A stretch of 64,000 bases of DNA from Pseudofulvimonas gallinarii (GTDB taxonomy: Bacteria > Pseudomonadota > Gammaproteobacteria > Xanthomonadales > UBA2363), in assembly GCF_004343305.1 (NCBI RefSeq), contig NZ_SMAF01000002.1, positions 16,129-80,128 of the forward strand, given 5' to 3'. The notes under the pieces were generated by a model that was not told the origin of the DNA, made no database searches, and saw only the letters and a program-made list of their open reading frames with translations. Below are positions 34,530 to 43,732 of this stretch, piece after piece (position 1 is the first letter of the stretch; every line of letters begins with the position of its first letter). The translations under genes were made by a program, and so were the position numbers.

Positions 34530-35609
34530 TCAGCCGCGTTCGACGAAATCGACGCGGCGGGTCATGCCGCAGATCAGCTCGTAGCCGATGGTGCCGGCGC
34601 GCGCGCCGATTTCCTCGACCGGCAACTCCGGTCCCCAGAGCGTCACTTCGTCGCCGATCCGGGCATCGGGATGGGCACGCAGGTCGATGCTCATCAGGTC
34701 CATCGACACCCGGCCCACGGTGCCGGCACGACGACCGCGCAGCAGCACCGGCGTGCCGGCTTCTGCGACCCTCGGGTAGCCGTCGCCGTAACCGATGGCG
34801 ACGATGCCGATCGGCATGTCTTCCGGGCAGATCCAGCTGCCGCCATAGCCGATTGCTTCGCCTCGGGCGACGGTCTTGATCGAGATCAGCCGCGCCGTCA
34901 GCGTCATCGCCGGACGAAAGCCGAACTCGCTGCCGCTGCGGCCGGCGACCGCGGACACGCCATAGAGCACGCCGCCGGCGCGCACCCAGTCGGCATGCGC
35001 CGCCGGCCAGCCGAGGATCGCCGCCGAGTTCGCCAGCGAGCGCTCGCCGTCGAACGGCCGCGTCGCGTTGCTGAAGGTCTCGATCTGCTTCGCCGTGGCG
35101 TCGATCCCGAACTCGTCGGAACGCGCGAAGTGGCTGAGCAGCTGGATGCGGCCGGCGATATGCGGCAGTGCCGACAGCCGCGCATGCACGGCGGCGGCGT
35201 CCGAGGGTTCGAAGCCGAGGCGGTGCATGCCGCTGTCGACCTTCAGCCATACCGGCATCGGCCGCGGATCGGTGTCGGCTTCCAGCCACGGCAACTGGCT
35301 TTCGTGATGGATCACCGGCTCCAGCGCCAGCGCGTGCATGGTCGCGACGTCGCCGGGTTCATCGATGCCGGACAGCACGACGACGCGATGCGGCAGGCCA
35401 ATGGCGCGGATGCGTTCACCGTCGGCGATCGAGGCCACGCCAAAGGCATCGGCGTCGGACAGCGCGCGCGCGACGCGTTCCAGTCCATGCCCGTAGCCGT
35501 CGGCCTTGACCACGGCCATGACCTTCGAATGCGGCACCCGCGCACGCACCTGCGCCAGGTTGTGGCGCAGGGCATCAAGGTGGATGGTGGCGGTGACGCG
35601 ACGGCTCAT
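34530..35609 (-). CDS. alr: Alanine racemase
   Basis: Interconverts L- and D-alanine for peptidoglycan. 359 residues. PLP lysine in AVVKADGYGHGL (~34-41), VWLKVDSGMHRLGF, the substrate-side Tyr region IVAIGYGDGYPR, and the second-subunit Tyr/Met loop GRVSMDLMSIDL. Location directly downstream of dnaB (137 bp) is the conserved gammaproteobacterial order. Confidence 0.97.
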   Translation of the reverse strand: MSRRVTATIHLDALRHNLAQVRARVPHSKVMAVVKADGYGHGLERVARALSDADAFGVASIADGERIRAIGLPHRVVVLSGIDEPGDVATMHALALEPVIHHESQLPWLEADTDPRPMPVWLKVDSGMHRLGFEPSDAAAVHARLSALPHIAGRIQLLSHFARSDEFGIDATAKQIETFSNATRPFDGERSLANSAAILGWPAAHADWVRAGGVLYGVSAVAGRSGSEFGFRPAMTLTARLISIKTVARGEAIGYGGSWICPEDMPIGIVAIGYGDGYPRVAEAGTPVLLRGRRAGTVGRVSMDLMSIDLRAHPDARIGDEVTLWGPELPVEEIGARAGTIGYELICGMTRRVDFVERG

Positions 35610-35746
35610 CGGCGAGCAGGCCCCGGTTGCGGTGCGTCATTGTCGGGCATGACGGCGGCGCGTGTCAGGCCCGCCCGTCGGTCCCGCGTCCACCGGTCGG
35701 GCGCGCATGGGCAATTTTCCAGGGAGCACGGCGCTACCGGCGGCGG

Positions 35747-37141
35747 TCAGTAGTAGCCACCATCCTCGCCGACGTGGCTCTCGAACTTGGTGTACTGGCC
35801 GCGGAAGGTCAGTTTCACTGTGCCGGTCGGACCGTTACGCTGCTTGCCGATGATGACTTCGGCCACGCCCTTGTCCGGCGATTCCTTGTTGTAGTACTCG
35901 TCGCGGTAGATGAAGACGATCAGGTCGGCGTCCTGCTCGATTGCGCCGGATTCGCGCAGGTCGGACATCTGCGGACGCTTGTCCTGGCGCTGCTCCAGCG
36001 AACGGTTGAGCTGCGACAGCGCGATCACCGGCACCGACAGTTCCTTCGCCAGCGCCTTCAGCGAACGGCTGATCTCAGAGATCTCGGTGGCGCGGTTCTC
36101 CTTGTTGCCCGGTACCGTCATCAGCTGCAGGTAGTCGATGACGATCAGGCCCAGGTCGTTGCTGCGCTTCAGGCGACGCGCGCGCGCGCGCAGCTCCGTC
36201 GGCGACAGGCCGGGCGTGTCGTCGATGAAGATCCTGGCGTCGGCCAGCAGCGAGATCGCCGAGGTGACGCGCGGCCATTCCTCTTCCTCCAGCTTGCCCG
36301 AACGCAGGTTCTGCTGGTTGATGCGGCCCAGCGAGGACAGCAGGCGGAAAGTCAGCTGCACCGCCGACATTTCCATCGAGAAGATCGCCACCGCCTTCTT
36401 CTCGCGGATGGCTGCGTACTCGGCCATGTTCACCGAGAGCGCGGTCTTGCCCATCGACGGGCGCGCGGCAAGGATCACCAGGTCGCCCGGCTGCAGGCCG
36501 GAGGTCATGTGGTCGAAATCGGTGAAACCGGTGGCCAGGCCGGTGATCGGGCTGTCGCTGCCGGCGCGGTCGTGCAGCAGCTGCACCGCCTCGCGGGCCG
36601 CATCCTTGACGCGCACGAACTGGCGGCTGCCGCGGCTGCCGGATTCGGCGATGCGGAAGACCTTCTGTTCGGCCGACTCGATCAGTTCCGGCGTGGTCCG
36701 GCCCTTGGGATTGAAGCCGTCGCCGGCGATCTCGGTGCCGGCGTCGATGAGCTGGCGCAGCACCGACTTCTCGCGGACGATCTGCGCGTAGGCCTCGATG
36801 TTGGCGGCCGAGGGCGTCGAATTGGCCAGCTCGACCACATAGGCGACGCCGCCGACCAGGTCGGAGGTGCCGTTGTGCTCGAACCACTCGCCCAGCGTCA
36901 CGGCATCGCAGGGCATGTTCTTGCCCGACAGCTCGCCGATGGCACGGAAGATGAGCTTGTGCTCGTGCCGGTAGAAGTCCTCCTCGCTCAGCTTGTCGGC
37001 GACGCGGTCCCAGGCCTGGCCGGACAGCATCAGGCCGCCGAGCACGGCCTGCTCGGCTTCGATGGAATGGGGCGGGACGCGCAGCGATTCGACGTTGTCG
37101 GGCGCGGGACGGTCGGCGTGGTAGGACAGCGAGCTTGGCAT
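35747..37141 (-). CDS. dnaB: Replicative DNA helicase
   Basis: 464 residues. N-terminal DnaB domain (VPPHSIEAEQAVLGGLML), linker helix, then the RecA-like motor: Walker A AARPSMGKTALSVN, Walker B LIVIDYLQLM, the arginine-finger/KH region VIALSQLNRSLEQR, and C-terminal DLRESGAIEQDADLIVF. Hexameric 5'-3' helicase of the replisome. First gene of a leftward cluster dnaB-alr-HipA-like-DUF3037. No intein is present. Confidence 0.97.
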   Translation of the reverse strand: MPSSLSYHADRPAPDNVESLRVPPHSIEAEQAVLGGLMLSGQAWDRVADKLSEEDFYRHEHKLIFRAIGELSGKNMPCDAVTLGEWFEHNGTSDLVGGVAYVVELANSTPSAANIEAYAQIVREKSVLRQLIDAGTEIAGDGFNPKGRTTPELIESAEQKVFRIAESGSRGSRQFVRVKDAAREAVQLLHDRAGSDSPITGLATGFTDFDHMTSGLQPGDLVILAARPSMGKTALSVNMAEYAAIREKKAVAIFSMEMSAVQLTFRLLSSLGRINQQNLRSGKLEEEEWPRVTSAISLLADARIFIDDTPGLSPTELRARARRLKRSNDLGLIVIDYLQLMTVPGNKENRATEISEISRSLKALAKELSVPVIALSQLNRSLEQRQDKRPQMSDLRESGAIEQDADLIVFIYRDEYYNKESPDKGVAEVIIGKQRNGPTGTVKLTFRGQYTKFESHVGEDGGYY

Positions 37142-37289
37142 GGTCGGGAGCGGCGGATCAGGTCGTCCACGATATACGCCCGGGCCGTCTCAAGCCATTC
37201 AACAAACCTGTGCCCAGCCTGTGGACAACTTGTGTGGAAGGCCCGCCCGCTGCCGTCGCCAGCCGGTGCCCTGCTAGAGTGTCCATCCT

Positions 37290-38237
37290 ATGGAAACCCG
37301 CGGCCACTACGTCCTGATCGGCGCCTTCGTGCTGGGCATCGCCTCGCTCGCCCTGCTCGCCGTGCTCTGGCTCGGCAAGCACAGCCTGGACCGCGAGTTC
37401 GACCTCTACGAGGTGTATTTCCAGGAAGCCGTCACCGGACTGGCCAAGGGCAGCCCGGTGCAATACAACGGCATCCAGATCGGTGAAGTGCAGAGCCTGC
37501 GCCTCAGCCGCGTCAATCCCGGCCGCGTCATCGCCCGCATACGCGTCCGCGGTGGCAGCCCGATCAAGACCGACACCGAGGCCAAGCTGGGCTATCTTGG
37601 CGTGACCGGCGTGGCCTTCATCCAGCTCAGCGGCGGCACCGTCGAGGCGTCACGCCTGCAGCCGCGACCGGGCCGGCAGTTCGCGGTCATCCGCGCGCAG
37701 CCGTCGGACCTGGCCAAACTGTTCGAATCCGGCGCCGACATCGTGGTGACGGTCAACGAGGTGCTGCAGCGGGTGTCGTCCATCCTCAGCGACGAAAACG
37801 CCGAGCGCATCGCCGGCGCCATCGAAGGGCTGAACCAGTTCACCAGCGCCGTCGCCGCCGAAGGTGACGCCATCGGTGTGTTGCTTCGCGACGGCGCACG
37901 CTCGGCCACCGAGCTGGCACAGACGCTGGCCGAAGTGCGCTCGACCGTGCAGACCCTGGAGCGCACGATTGCCGATACCCGCGGCCTGATCGACGGCGAG
38001 GCGCGTGAGGCACTGGCCTCGCTCGGCAGCGCCGCCAGTGAACTCGAAGCCCTGTTGACCGGCAACCGCGGCGCCATCGACAACTTTGCGCAGAACGGAC
38101 TGGGCGAGCTGACGCAGGTGATGGCGGAGCTGCGCGCGGTGCTGGTCACCTTGCAGGCGATCACCCGCGAACTGCGCGACAACCCCTCCGGTTACCTGCT
38201 CGGCCGCGAACGGCCCCGGGAGTACACGCCGAAATGA
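37290..38237 (+). CDS. MlaD/MCE domain protein (lipid transport)
   Basis: 315 residues. One N-terminal transmembrane anchor (YVLIGAFVLGIASLALLAVLW), one MCE domain (~40-118, with GLAKGSPVQYNGIQIGEV), then a long helical tail with coiled-coil character (AELRAVLVTLQAITRELRD). MCE proteins form periplasmic rings for lipid transport between the membranes. Its partner downstream is a PqiC-like lipoprotein (ATGA overlap). The usual MlaE permease and MlaF ATPase genes are absent from the window; upstream lies dnaB, divergent. Confidence 0.92.
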   Translation: METRGHYVLIGAFVLGIASLALLAVLWLGKHSLDREFDLYEVYFQEAVTGLAKGSPVQYNGIQIGEVQSLRLSRVNPGRVIARIRVRGGSPIKTDTEAKLGYLGVTGVAFIQLSGGTVEASRLQPRPGRQFAVIRAQPSDLAKLFESGADIVVTVNEVLQRVSSILSDENAERIAGAIEGLNQFTSAVAAEGDAIGVLLRDGARSATELAQTLAEVRSTVQTLERTIADTRGLIDGEAREALASLGSAASELEALLTGNRGAIDNFAQNGLGELTQVMAELRAVLVTLQAITRELRDNPSGYLLGRERPREYTPK

Positions 38238-38848
38238 TCCGCCCTGCCCTCGTCGCGACGCTGTGCACCTTGCTGGGCGCCTGCTCGGCGATCACCGGCC
38301 CGCGCAGCCAGTTCACCGTATTCACCCTCAATCCGCCGCCTGCACAAACGGCAGCGGCGGCGGCACCTGTCGACTGGCAGCTGGCGATCGACGAGCCGCA
38401 TGCGTTGGGCCTGCTCGCCAGTGACCGCCTGGTGGTGGCCCCCGATGCCAACGAACGCCTGGCCTTTGCCGGCGCGCGCTGGAATGAAAGCGCGCCGGCG
38501 CTGCTGCAGGACCTGTGGTTGCGCACCTTTGAAGCCGACGGTCGCATCGGTGTCGTGGTGCGCCATCCCAGCGGCACGCTGGCGCAACGTGTGCTGGCGA
38601 CCGACCTGGTGGCCTTCCAGATCGAACACCACGGCAGCCAGAGCGAAGCGGTGATCGCCGTGCAGGCACGACTCGTCGACGCCGGCAGCCGGCGCAACCT
38701 CGCCCAGGCACCGTTCCGGTCGCGGGTGGCGGTGCGCGACGACTCGGCGCAGGCCGCGGTGCAGGCGCTGGAAGCGGCCACCGCCGAGCTCAGCACGCAG
38801 TTGCTGGCATGGACAATCCGCGAAGGCGAACGCACGGCGACCCCGTAG
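38234..38848 (+). CDS. PqiC/ABC-type transport auxiliary lipoprotein
   Basis: 204 residues. Type II signal peptide with lipobox LLGAC (Cys at ~18). The mature part carries the PqiC/YmbA-family (ABC_trans_aux) beta-rich fold: QFTVFTLNPPP at the N-terminus and RLVVAPDANERLAFAGARWNE. Family members sit on the inner leaflet of the outer membrane and partner MCE proteins. It overlaps the MlaD-like gene by 4 bp. Confidence 0.9.
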   Translation: MIRPALVATLCTLLGACSAITGPRSQFTVFTLNPPPAQTAAAAAPVDWQLAIDEPHALGLLASDRLVVAPDANERLAFAGARWNESAPALLQDLWLRTFEADGRIGVVVRHPSGTLAQRVLATDLVAFQIEHHGSQSEAVIAVQARLVDAGSRRNLAQAPFRSRVAVRDDSAQAAVQALEAATAELSTQLLAWTIREGERTATP

Positions 38849-38923
38849 CGTGGATAGTTCGTATGTGCGGCTTGCTGCACACGCTCTTTGTCGGGGTTGC
38901 ATGTGGTGACGGCGCCATCATCA

Positions 38924-39052
38924 CTCGTCACACCCGCGCAGGCGGGTATCCAGTGGCGTTGCGGGATCGGCGCGGTTCGCGGCATGGCCGGCGCGCATCT
39001 GCTGCGGAAAGGTTTCGGCGGGTCGCTGGATGCCCGCCTGCGCGAGCAAGAC
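38924..39052 (+). repeat. 129-bp dispersed palindromic repeat, copy B
   Basis: Left hairpin CTCGTCACACCCGCGCAGG begins a stretch aligning end to end with the reverse complement of copy A (22643-22771). The right hairpin is CTGGATGCCCGCCTGCGCGAG. The two ends are inverted relatives of each other. It lies in the 363-bp gene-free stretch 38849-39211, which otherwise contains only a terminator-like stem. Confidence 0.75.
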
Positions 39053-39169
39053 GGGGTTGCAGTGTGCAGGGGGTTCGACAGCGGCCTGGCGGCCGCAGCG
39101 GGCAGCAAGCTACCCGCCTGCAAGAGCACGGGGCGGTGACTGTGCGGTGACCGCTCTTTGCGTTGCAGG

Positions 39170-39200
39170 GGCGTGGCAGCCCTTTGTGGGCTGCCACGCC
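39170..39200. terminator. Stem-loop between the beta-helix gene and the repeat
   Basis: Perfect 13-bp stem (39170-39182 with 39188-39200; GGCGTGGCAGCCC on one arm), TTTGT loop, 12 bp past the stop of the leftward beta-helix gene. No T-run follows. Confidence 0.6.
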
Positions 39201-39211
39201 TGTGCCGCGGC

Positions 39212-41167
39212 TTACTCGAAGCCGTTGGCGAAGATCACGTCGCTGTACTTCGCTTCCCAGGCGCCCAGGTCGAAGGGCCCCAGGTCGGGATTGGCGCCCG
39301 GAGGCGGACCGGTCCAGGTCTCACCGCGCTCGTTGCCGTCCAGGTCGGTGGTGGTCGGCCCGTACACATCGTCACAGAAGTCGATGCCCGGGGATCCCGC
39401 TGCCAGCCGGTAGTCGCCATCGGCGGCGTTGACAAACAGTGGATCGATGAAACGGTAGTAACTGTTGCTGGTCAATCCGGTTTCGGCGACGGGTTGCGGC
39501 CCGATGACACAGTCGGCGTAGGCGATCGAACCATCGCCGTCGGTGGCGATCAGTTCGGCGCCGCCGTTGTCGTAGACGATGCTGCCCAGGAAATCGAACC
39601 GCCCGGTAACACCGGACGGCGACCACATCCGGCCGATCACATCGGCGGTATTGCCGGCGATGGTGCTCCAGCGCAGCTGCACCCGTGCCCGGTTGCCGGC
39701 ATAGACGATGGCAGTACTGGCATTGCCGGTGATGAGCGCACCTTCGATACTCAAAGTCGACGCCTCCTGCACGACGGTGTTGTTGGTGTTGACCGCGACC
39801 GCGGCGCCGCCCCACGAGCTGTTGCCCGCGTTGTCATGGAACGCGGTTCGGACCACGTTGGCGGTGGCACCATTGAGCAGGCGCAGCGCGCCACCGAAGC
39901 CGCCGGCCTCGTTGTCGCGGAAGACGCTGCAGCGTGGCTGCGCGGAGACGCCGCCACCGACCTGTGCCGGCAGGCAGGCCGGCTCATCATCGTACAACGG
40001 GCGCATCACCAGCTCGGCACCGTCGAGCAGCAACACGCCACCACCATCGTTGTCGGCGCTGTTGCCGACGACCACGGTGCTGATCAGTTCGACCTGTGTC
40101 GATGCGCCAGTGGCATAGACGGCACCGCCGTTGCCGGCAGTGTTGCCGCTGAGGATGGCGGCGTGATTGACCTCACCCATGCCCAAGAAACTGGCGCCGC
40201 GAACGCGGGTGGAGCCGCCGGCTGCATAGATGGCGCCGCCGTTCCCGCTGGCGGTGTTGAGATAGAAGCCGCCCGAAGGAAGGATCAGGACAATGGGCGA
40301 GCCGGTGTATAGAAACATGTTGTGGCATCCAAGATTGGCCAGGCCGCCACCGTCCTGTGCCGAGTTGCGGAAGATCAACGCCGAGCCGACCCGCACCATG
40401 GTCCGCGAGGTGGGGTCCAGCGTCGATTCGCAGGCGATGCCACCGCCGAACGAACTGCTGCTGTTGTCGATCAGGATACTGGTGTTGTCCACCGTCAACA
40501 GCGGCGCGGTGGTGGCGTTGCTGATGGTCGCGCCAACGGCGCGGACATAGATGCCGCCACCACGGGTGGCGGAATTGTTGAGCTGGAGTGTCACATTCTC
40601 CAACGATACGGCCAGTCGACCGAGTTGGCCTTCTACCGTGATGCCGCCAGCACCGCCGCGACGGATACGCAGGTTTTTCAGCGTCACCTGCATCAGCGCC
40701 GGTGGGTTTAAGGACTCCCAGATGTCGATCAGGCGACCGGATGTGGCCACGCCATTGGCATCCAGGTCGGTATGGCCATTGGGTGTTTCCGACAGATCGC
40801 AGGTATCGACACCGCCCTCGATGGTCAGGCTCTTGCCCCAGATGTCGTAGGTACTGCCCAGGTAGGCGCTGCTGCGGGCGACGCGGATGGTGTCACCGCT
40901 GGCGGCGGCATCGATCGCCGGCTGCAGCTGGCTGAAATCGCAGTTGGCATGCGGGCCGACGGTATACAGCGCCATCGGCGCCCGGTTTGTCGGCGGGGTG
41001 GCCTCGCCGTAGTCCACCGCGAGGGGCGCGGTCGCCGGTGTCGGCAGGGCCGGCACCTGGCTGCGCGCCTGTGCCAGTGCCGGCAGCAGACCCAGCAACA
41101 GGCAGGCGGCGCCGAACAACGGCCGTGCACCGGCCGGAACGGAAGGGTTCAACATCATGGGTTTCAT
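39212..41167 (-). CDS. Exported right-handed parallel beta-helix protein
   Basis: 651 residues with a signal peptide (LFGAACLLLGLLPALAQA). The body has many imperfect beta-helix coils rich in Asn/Gly with N-x-A/S-x-x-x-G-G-G-I/A steps, e.g. NNSATRGGGIYVRAVGA, GNSADNDGGGVLLLDG and GNTAGNGGAVYATGAS. This is the pattern of polymorphic outer-membrane and CSLREA-type proteins. Few cysteines. It ends VIFANGFE at the stop, the best copy of the shared C-terminal motif. No autotransporter barrel is present, so surface display must use another route. Start ATG 41167 is chosen for the signal peptide. Confidence 0.85.
   Translation of the reverse strand: MKPMMLNPSVPAGARPLFGAACLLLGLLPALAQARSQVPALPTPATAPLAVDYGEATPPTNRAPMALYTVGPHANCDFSQLQPAIDAAASGDTIRVARSSAYLGSTYDIWGKSLTIEGGVDTCDLSETPNGHTDLDANGVATSGRLIDIWESLNPPALMQVTLKNLRIRRGGAGGITVEGQLGRLAVSLENVTLQLNNSATRGGGIYVRAVGATISNATTAPLLTVDNTSILIDNSSSSFGGGIACESTLDPTSRTMVRVGSALIFRNSAQDGGGLANLGCHNMFLYTGSPIVLILPSGGFYLNTASGNGGAIYAAGGSTRVRGASFLGMGEVNHAAILSGNTAGNGGAVYATGASTQVELISTVVVGNSADNDGGGVLLLDGAELVMRPLYDDEPACLPAQVGGGVSAQPRCSVFRDNEAGGFGGALRLLNGATANVVRTAFHDNAGNSSWGGAAVAVNTNNTVVQEASTLSIEGALITGNASTAIVYAGNRARVQLRWSTIAGNTADVIGRMWSPSGVTGRFDFLGSIVYDNGGAELIATDGDGSIAYADCVIGPQPVAETGLTSNSYYRFIDPLFVNAADGDYRLAAGSPGIDFCDDVYGPTTTDLDGNERGETWTGPPPGANPDLGPFDLGAWEAKYSDVIFANGFE
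39215..39235 (-). other. C-terminal IFxxGFE-type tag (beta-helix protein)
   Basis: The last seven codons encode IFANGFE, ending exactly at the stop. Confidence 0.6.
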
Positions 41168-41284
41168 GCGTGTCTCGCTTTCGTGGGCGGCTGTCCGGCA
41201 GCCAGTCCCCTCATGAAACGCAAGACAAGGATCAAATCCGGCCATCCACCACATCAGGCCGGACGGAAAGCAACGCTGCCGGCG

Positions 41285-42121
41285 TTATTGCCGCGGCGTG
41301 CGGATGTTCGCCGGCGCGGGAAAATGCGCGTCGTTGCTGCGCCAGGGATTGATGTCCAGGCCGCCGCGGCGGGTGAAGCGGGCATAGACAGTCAGTGCCG
41401 CCGGCGCGCAGTACCGGAGCACGTCGCTGAAGATGCGTTCCACGCAATGCTCGTGGAAGCCCTGGTGCTGCCGGAACGAAACCAGATAGCGCAGCAGGCC
41501 GGCCCGGTCGATGGCGACACCACGAGCGCGCACCTGCACGTCGGCCCAGTCCGGCTGTCCTGTCACCGGGCAGTTGGAACGGAACAGGCGGCTGACCAGG
41601 AGCTCTTCGTGCGCGGCTTCCGTCGTCGCCGCGGCCAGGCTCGACGGGTCGATATCCGCAACGGGCGCCAGGCTGACTTCAAGCCCGTCGATGCACTCGC
41701 CTTCCAGTTCCGCGAAGGCCGTCATCCGCGACATCGCCGCAGCGGCGTCGATCACCACCTCGACCGTCGCGCCGCTGGCATGGGACAGATCGCGCGCAAT
41801 GATGGCGCGCAGGTCATCCACCGTCGGGAACTTTTCAAAGGCGAATCCGTTGAGGTACAGCTTCAGCGACTTCGATTCGATGATGCATGGCGAATCGGCC
41901 GGCAGGCGGAACGTCGCGATGGCGACCTGCGGGCGCCCACGGGCATCGAGCCAGGACAGCTCGTAGGCGGTCCAGATGTCTTCGCCATGGAATGGCAGGC
42001 CGTCGCTGAAACCCAGTATCTCGCGCTGCGCCGAACGCGGGATCGGGAACAGCAGGCGGGCGTCGTACTGGCGCGGATAGGTGGTCTCGCGGCCGAGCGG
42101 CGAATGGTCCGGCGTGGTCAT
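41285..42121 (-). CDS. queF: NADPH-dependent 7-cyano-7-deazaguanine (preQ0) reductase
   Basis: 278 residues, the long bifunctional-fold (E. coli YqcD) form. It reduces preQ0 to preQ1 in queuosine synthesis. PCIIESKSLKLYLNGF is the QueF motif (E-S-K-S-x-K-x-Y). The catalytic Cys lies in FRSNCPVTGQPDWADV, with C-terminal FHEHCVERIFSDVL. Last gene of the leftward surE-pcm-nlpD-alkB-queF cluster, overlapping alkB by 4 bp. Confidence 0.96.
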   Translation of the reverse strand: MTTPDHSPLGRETTYPRQYDARLLFPIPRSAQREILGFSDGLPFHGEDIWTAYELSWLDARGRPQVAIATFRLPADSPCIIESKSLKLYLNGFAFEKFPTVDDLRAIIARDLSHASGATVEVVIDAAAAMSRMTAFAELEGECIDGLEVSLAPVADIDPSSLAAATTEAAHEELLVSRLFRSNCPVTGQPDWADVQVRARGVAIDRAGLLRYLVSFRQHQGFHEHCVERIFSDVLRYCAPAALTVYARFTRRGGLDINPWRSNDAHFPAPANIRTPRQ

Positions 42122-42711
42122 GGCGGTTGGATCAGTCGGAAAGTGAGATTGATGCGCAGCCCGATGGCGCGCCGCGTTCGCGGCACGGCGTGCTGCCAGC
42201 AGCGCTGGCTGTCCCCGGCCATCAGCAACAGCGAGCCGTGGCCGAGGTCGAGCGCTTCGCGCCGGCCACTGTCGCGATGGCGCAGCAGGAAACGCCGCAC
42301 GCCGCCGAAACTCGCCGACGCGATCACCGGCCGCGCCCCGAGTTCGGGTTCGTTGTCGCTGTGCCAGCCCATCGCATCACCGCCGTCACGATAGCGGTTG
42401 GCGAGGACGGCATTGAAGCGATGGCCGGTCGTCGCGGCGATCCGTTCGCGCAGGCGCTGCAGCAGCGGCGGCCAGGGCAGCGGTTCGTGGTAGTGCCCGG
42501 AATAGCGGTATCCGGTGCCGGCATCGCCATACCAGGCGGAAAGGCGCGGCGACGGCACGTCGCGACCGAACAGGCGGACGCGATGCTGCCGCCAGTCCGG
42601 CAGGGCATCGAGTGCCGCGAGCAGATCGTCGGATTCGGCTGTCGACCAGAAGGACGGTGCGAGACGGAAATCGCCGTCCGGCCAGTCCAGCCGTGTCCAG
42701 GCCGCCGTCAC
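42118..42711 (-). CDS. alkB: AlkB-type 2-oxoglutarate/Fe(II) dioxygenase
   Basis: 197 residues from the GTG at 42711, similar to AlkB2/AlkB of proteobacteria. Iron ligands H-x-D in MGWHSDNEPELG and the distal His in CWQHAVPRTRR, followed by R-x-x-x-x-R in RRAIGLRINLTFR for 2-oxoglutarate. NRYRDGGDAMGWHSD is the family core. Repairs 1-methyladenine/3-methylcytosine by oxidative demethylation. An ATG at 42759 lies inside nlpD; the GTG directly after the nlpD stop is preferred, but the start is uncertain. Confidence 0.9.
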   Translation of the reverse strand: MTAAWTRLDWPDGDFRLAPSFWSTAESDDLLAALDALPDWRQHRVRLFGRDVPSPRLSAWYGDAGTGYRYSGHYHEPLPWPPLLQRLRERIAATTGHRFNAVLANRYRDGGDAMGWHSDNEPELGARPVIASASFGGVRRFLLRHRDSGRREALDLGHGSLLLMAGDSQRCWQHAVPRTRRAIGLRINLTFRLIQPP

Positions 42712-42712
42712 A

Positions 42713-43732
42713 TCACTGGCGCGGCAGGAACTGCAGCGGATCGACGGGGCGGCCGCCACGACGGATCTCGAAATGCAGCTTGTCGCGATCGGTCCCGGTG
42801 CGTCCGAGCTCGGCGATCGGCTGGCCGGCGCGCACCTGCTGTCCTTCGTTCACCAGGCGCTTGCGGTTGTGGCCGTAGGCGCTGAGGAACTCGGGCGAAT
42901 GCTTGATGATGATCAGCTCGCCATAACCGCGCAGGCCGGAACCGGAATACACCACCTCGCCGTCGGCAGCGGCGACCACGGCCTGGCCGCTCTGGCCGGC
43001 GATGGCGATGCCCGGCCGCGTCAGGTCGTTGCCAGTGAAACGCTGGATCAGTTCGCCCTGCGTCGGCCAGCGCCAGCGCACGCCGCCGGCATTGTTGGTG
43101 GCGGCATTGCCTGCCGGCGCCGGCGCTGGCGTCGATGCGGGCGCGGGCGTCGCGGGCGGCGCAGTGACCGGTGCAGACGGCGCGGTGGCCGGCGGCGGAT
43201 TCGAGGCGGGCGGCGTCGCGGCGACCGGTGCCGTCGTGACCGGCGCGGTCGTCGCTGGCGCCGGCGGCGGTGCGCTCGCGGGTGCATTGACGGGGGCGGA
43301 CGCCGCAGGCGGTGCCGGCTGGATGCCGGCCGTCGAGGCCGGCGGACGTGCCGAGGCCGGCGCTGCCGATTCACCCAGCGGCCGCGTTTCCACCGCGCCC
43401 GGCTGCAGCGGTTCGGCATGGGCGACCTGCGCGGTTTCACCGCCGCGCGACAGCCGCAGTCGCTGGCCCGGGTAGATCGTGTACGGCGGTGCCAGGCCGT
43501 TGATGGCGGCGACATCGCGCCAGTCCACGCCGGCACGGAAGGCGATGCTGTACAGGGTGTCGCCGCGGCTGACGACATGCGTCCCCGCTGCCGACGCGGT
43601 GGATGTGCCCTGGCCACCCGCCGGTGACGCGGAGTCTCCGGCATGGCGCACGCGGACCACTTCGGTCCGGGTGACGATGCAGCCGGACAGCAACAGCGTG
43701 ACGGCGATCATTCCTGCAAGGCGACGCGCCAT
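42713..43732 (-). CDS. nlpD: NlpD-like LysM/M23 murein hydrolase activator lipoprotein
   Basis: 339 residues. Lipoprotein signal (MIAVTLLLSGC), LysM domain (HVVSRGDTLYSIAFRAGVDW, ~50-95), a long Ala/Pro-rich low-complexity linker (~115-210), and a C-terminal M23 LytM domain (VVAAADGEVVYSGSGLRGYG; FLSAYGHNRKRLV). The metal-binding His/Asp set of active M23 enzymes is incomplete (no H-x-x-x-D at the start), as in activator-type NlpD/EnvC. Context pcm-nlpD is standard; rpoS is not in the window. Confidence 0.92.
   Translation of the reverse strand: MARRLAGMIAVTLLLSGCIVTRTEVVRVRHAGDSASPAGGQGTSTASAAGTHVVSRGDTLYSIAFRAGVDWRDVAAINGLAPPYTIYPGQRLRLSRGGETAQVAHAEPLQPGAVETRPLGESAAPASARPPASTAGIQPAPPAASAPVNAPASAPPPAPATTAPVTTAPVAATPPASNPPPATAPSAPVTAPPATPAPASTPAPAPAGNAATNNAGGVRWRWPTQGELIQRFTGNDLTRPGIAIAGQSGQAVVAAADGEVVYSGSGLRGYGELIIIKHSPEFLSAYGHNRKRLVNEGQQVRAGQPIAELGRTGTDRDKLHFEIRRGGRPVDPLQFLPRQ

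Noticed and set aside
35627..37486. 619-codon ORF antisense to dnaB
   Set aside because: dnaB is unequivocal; the antisense reading has no domain.
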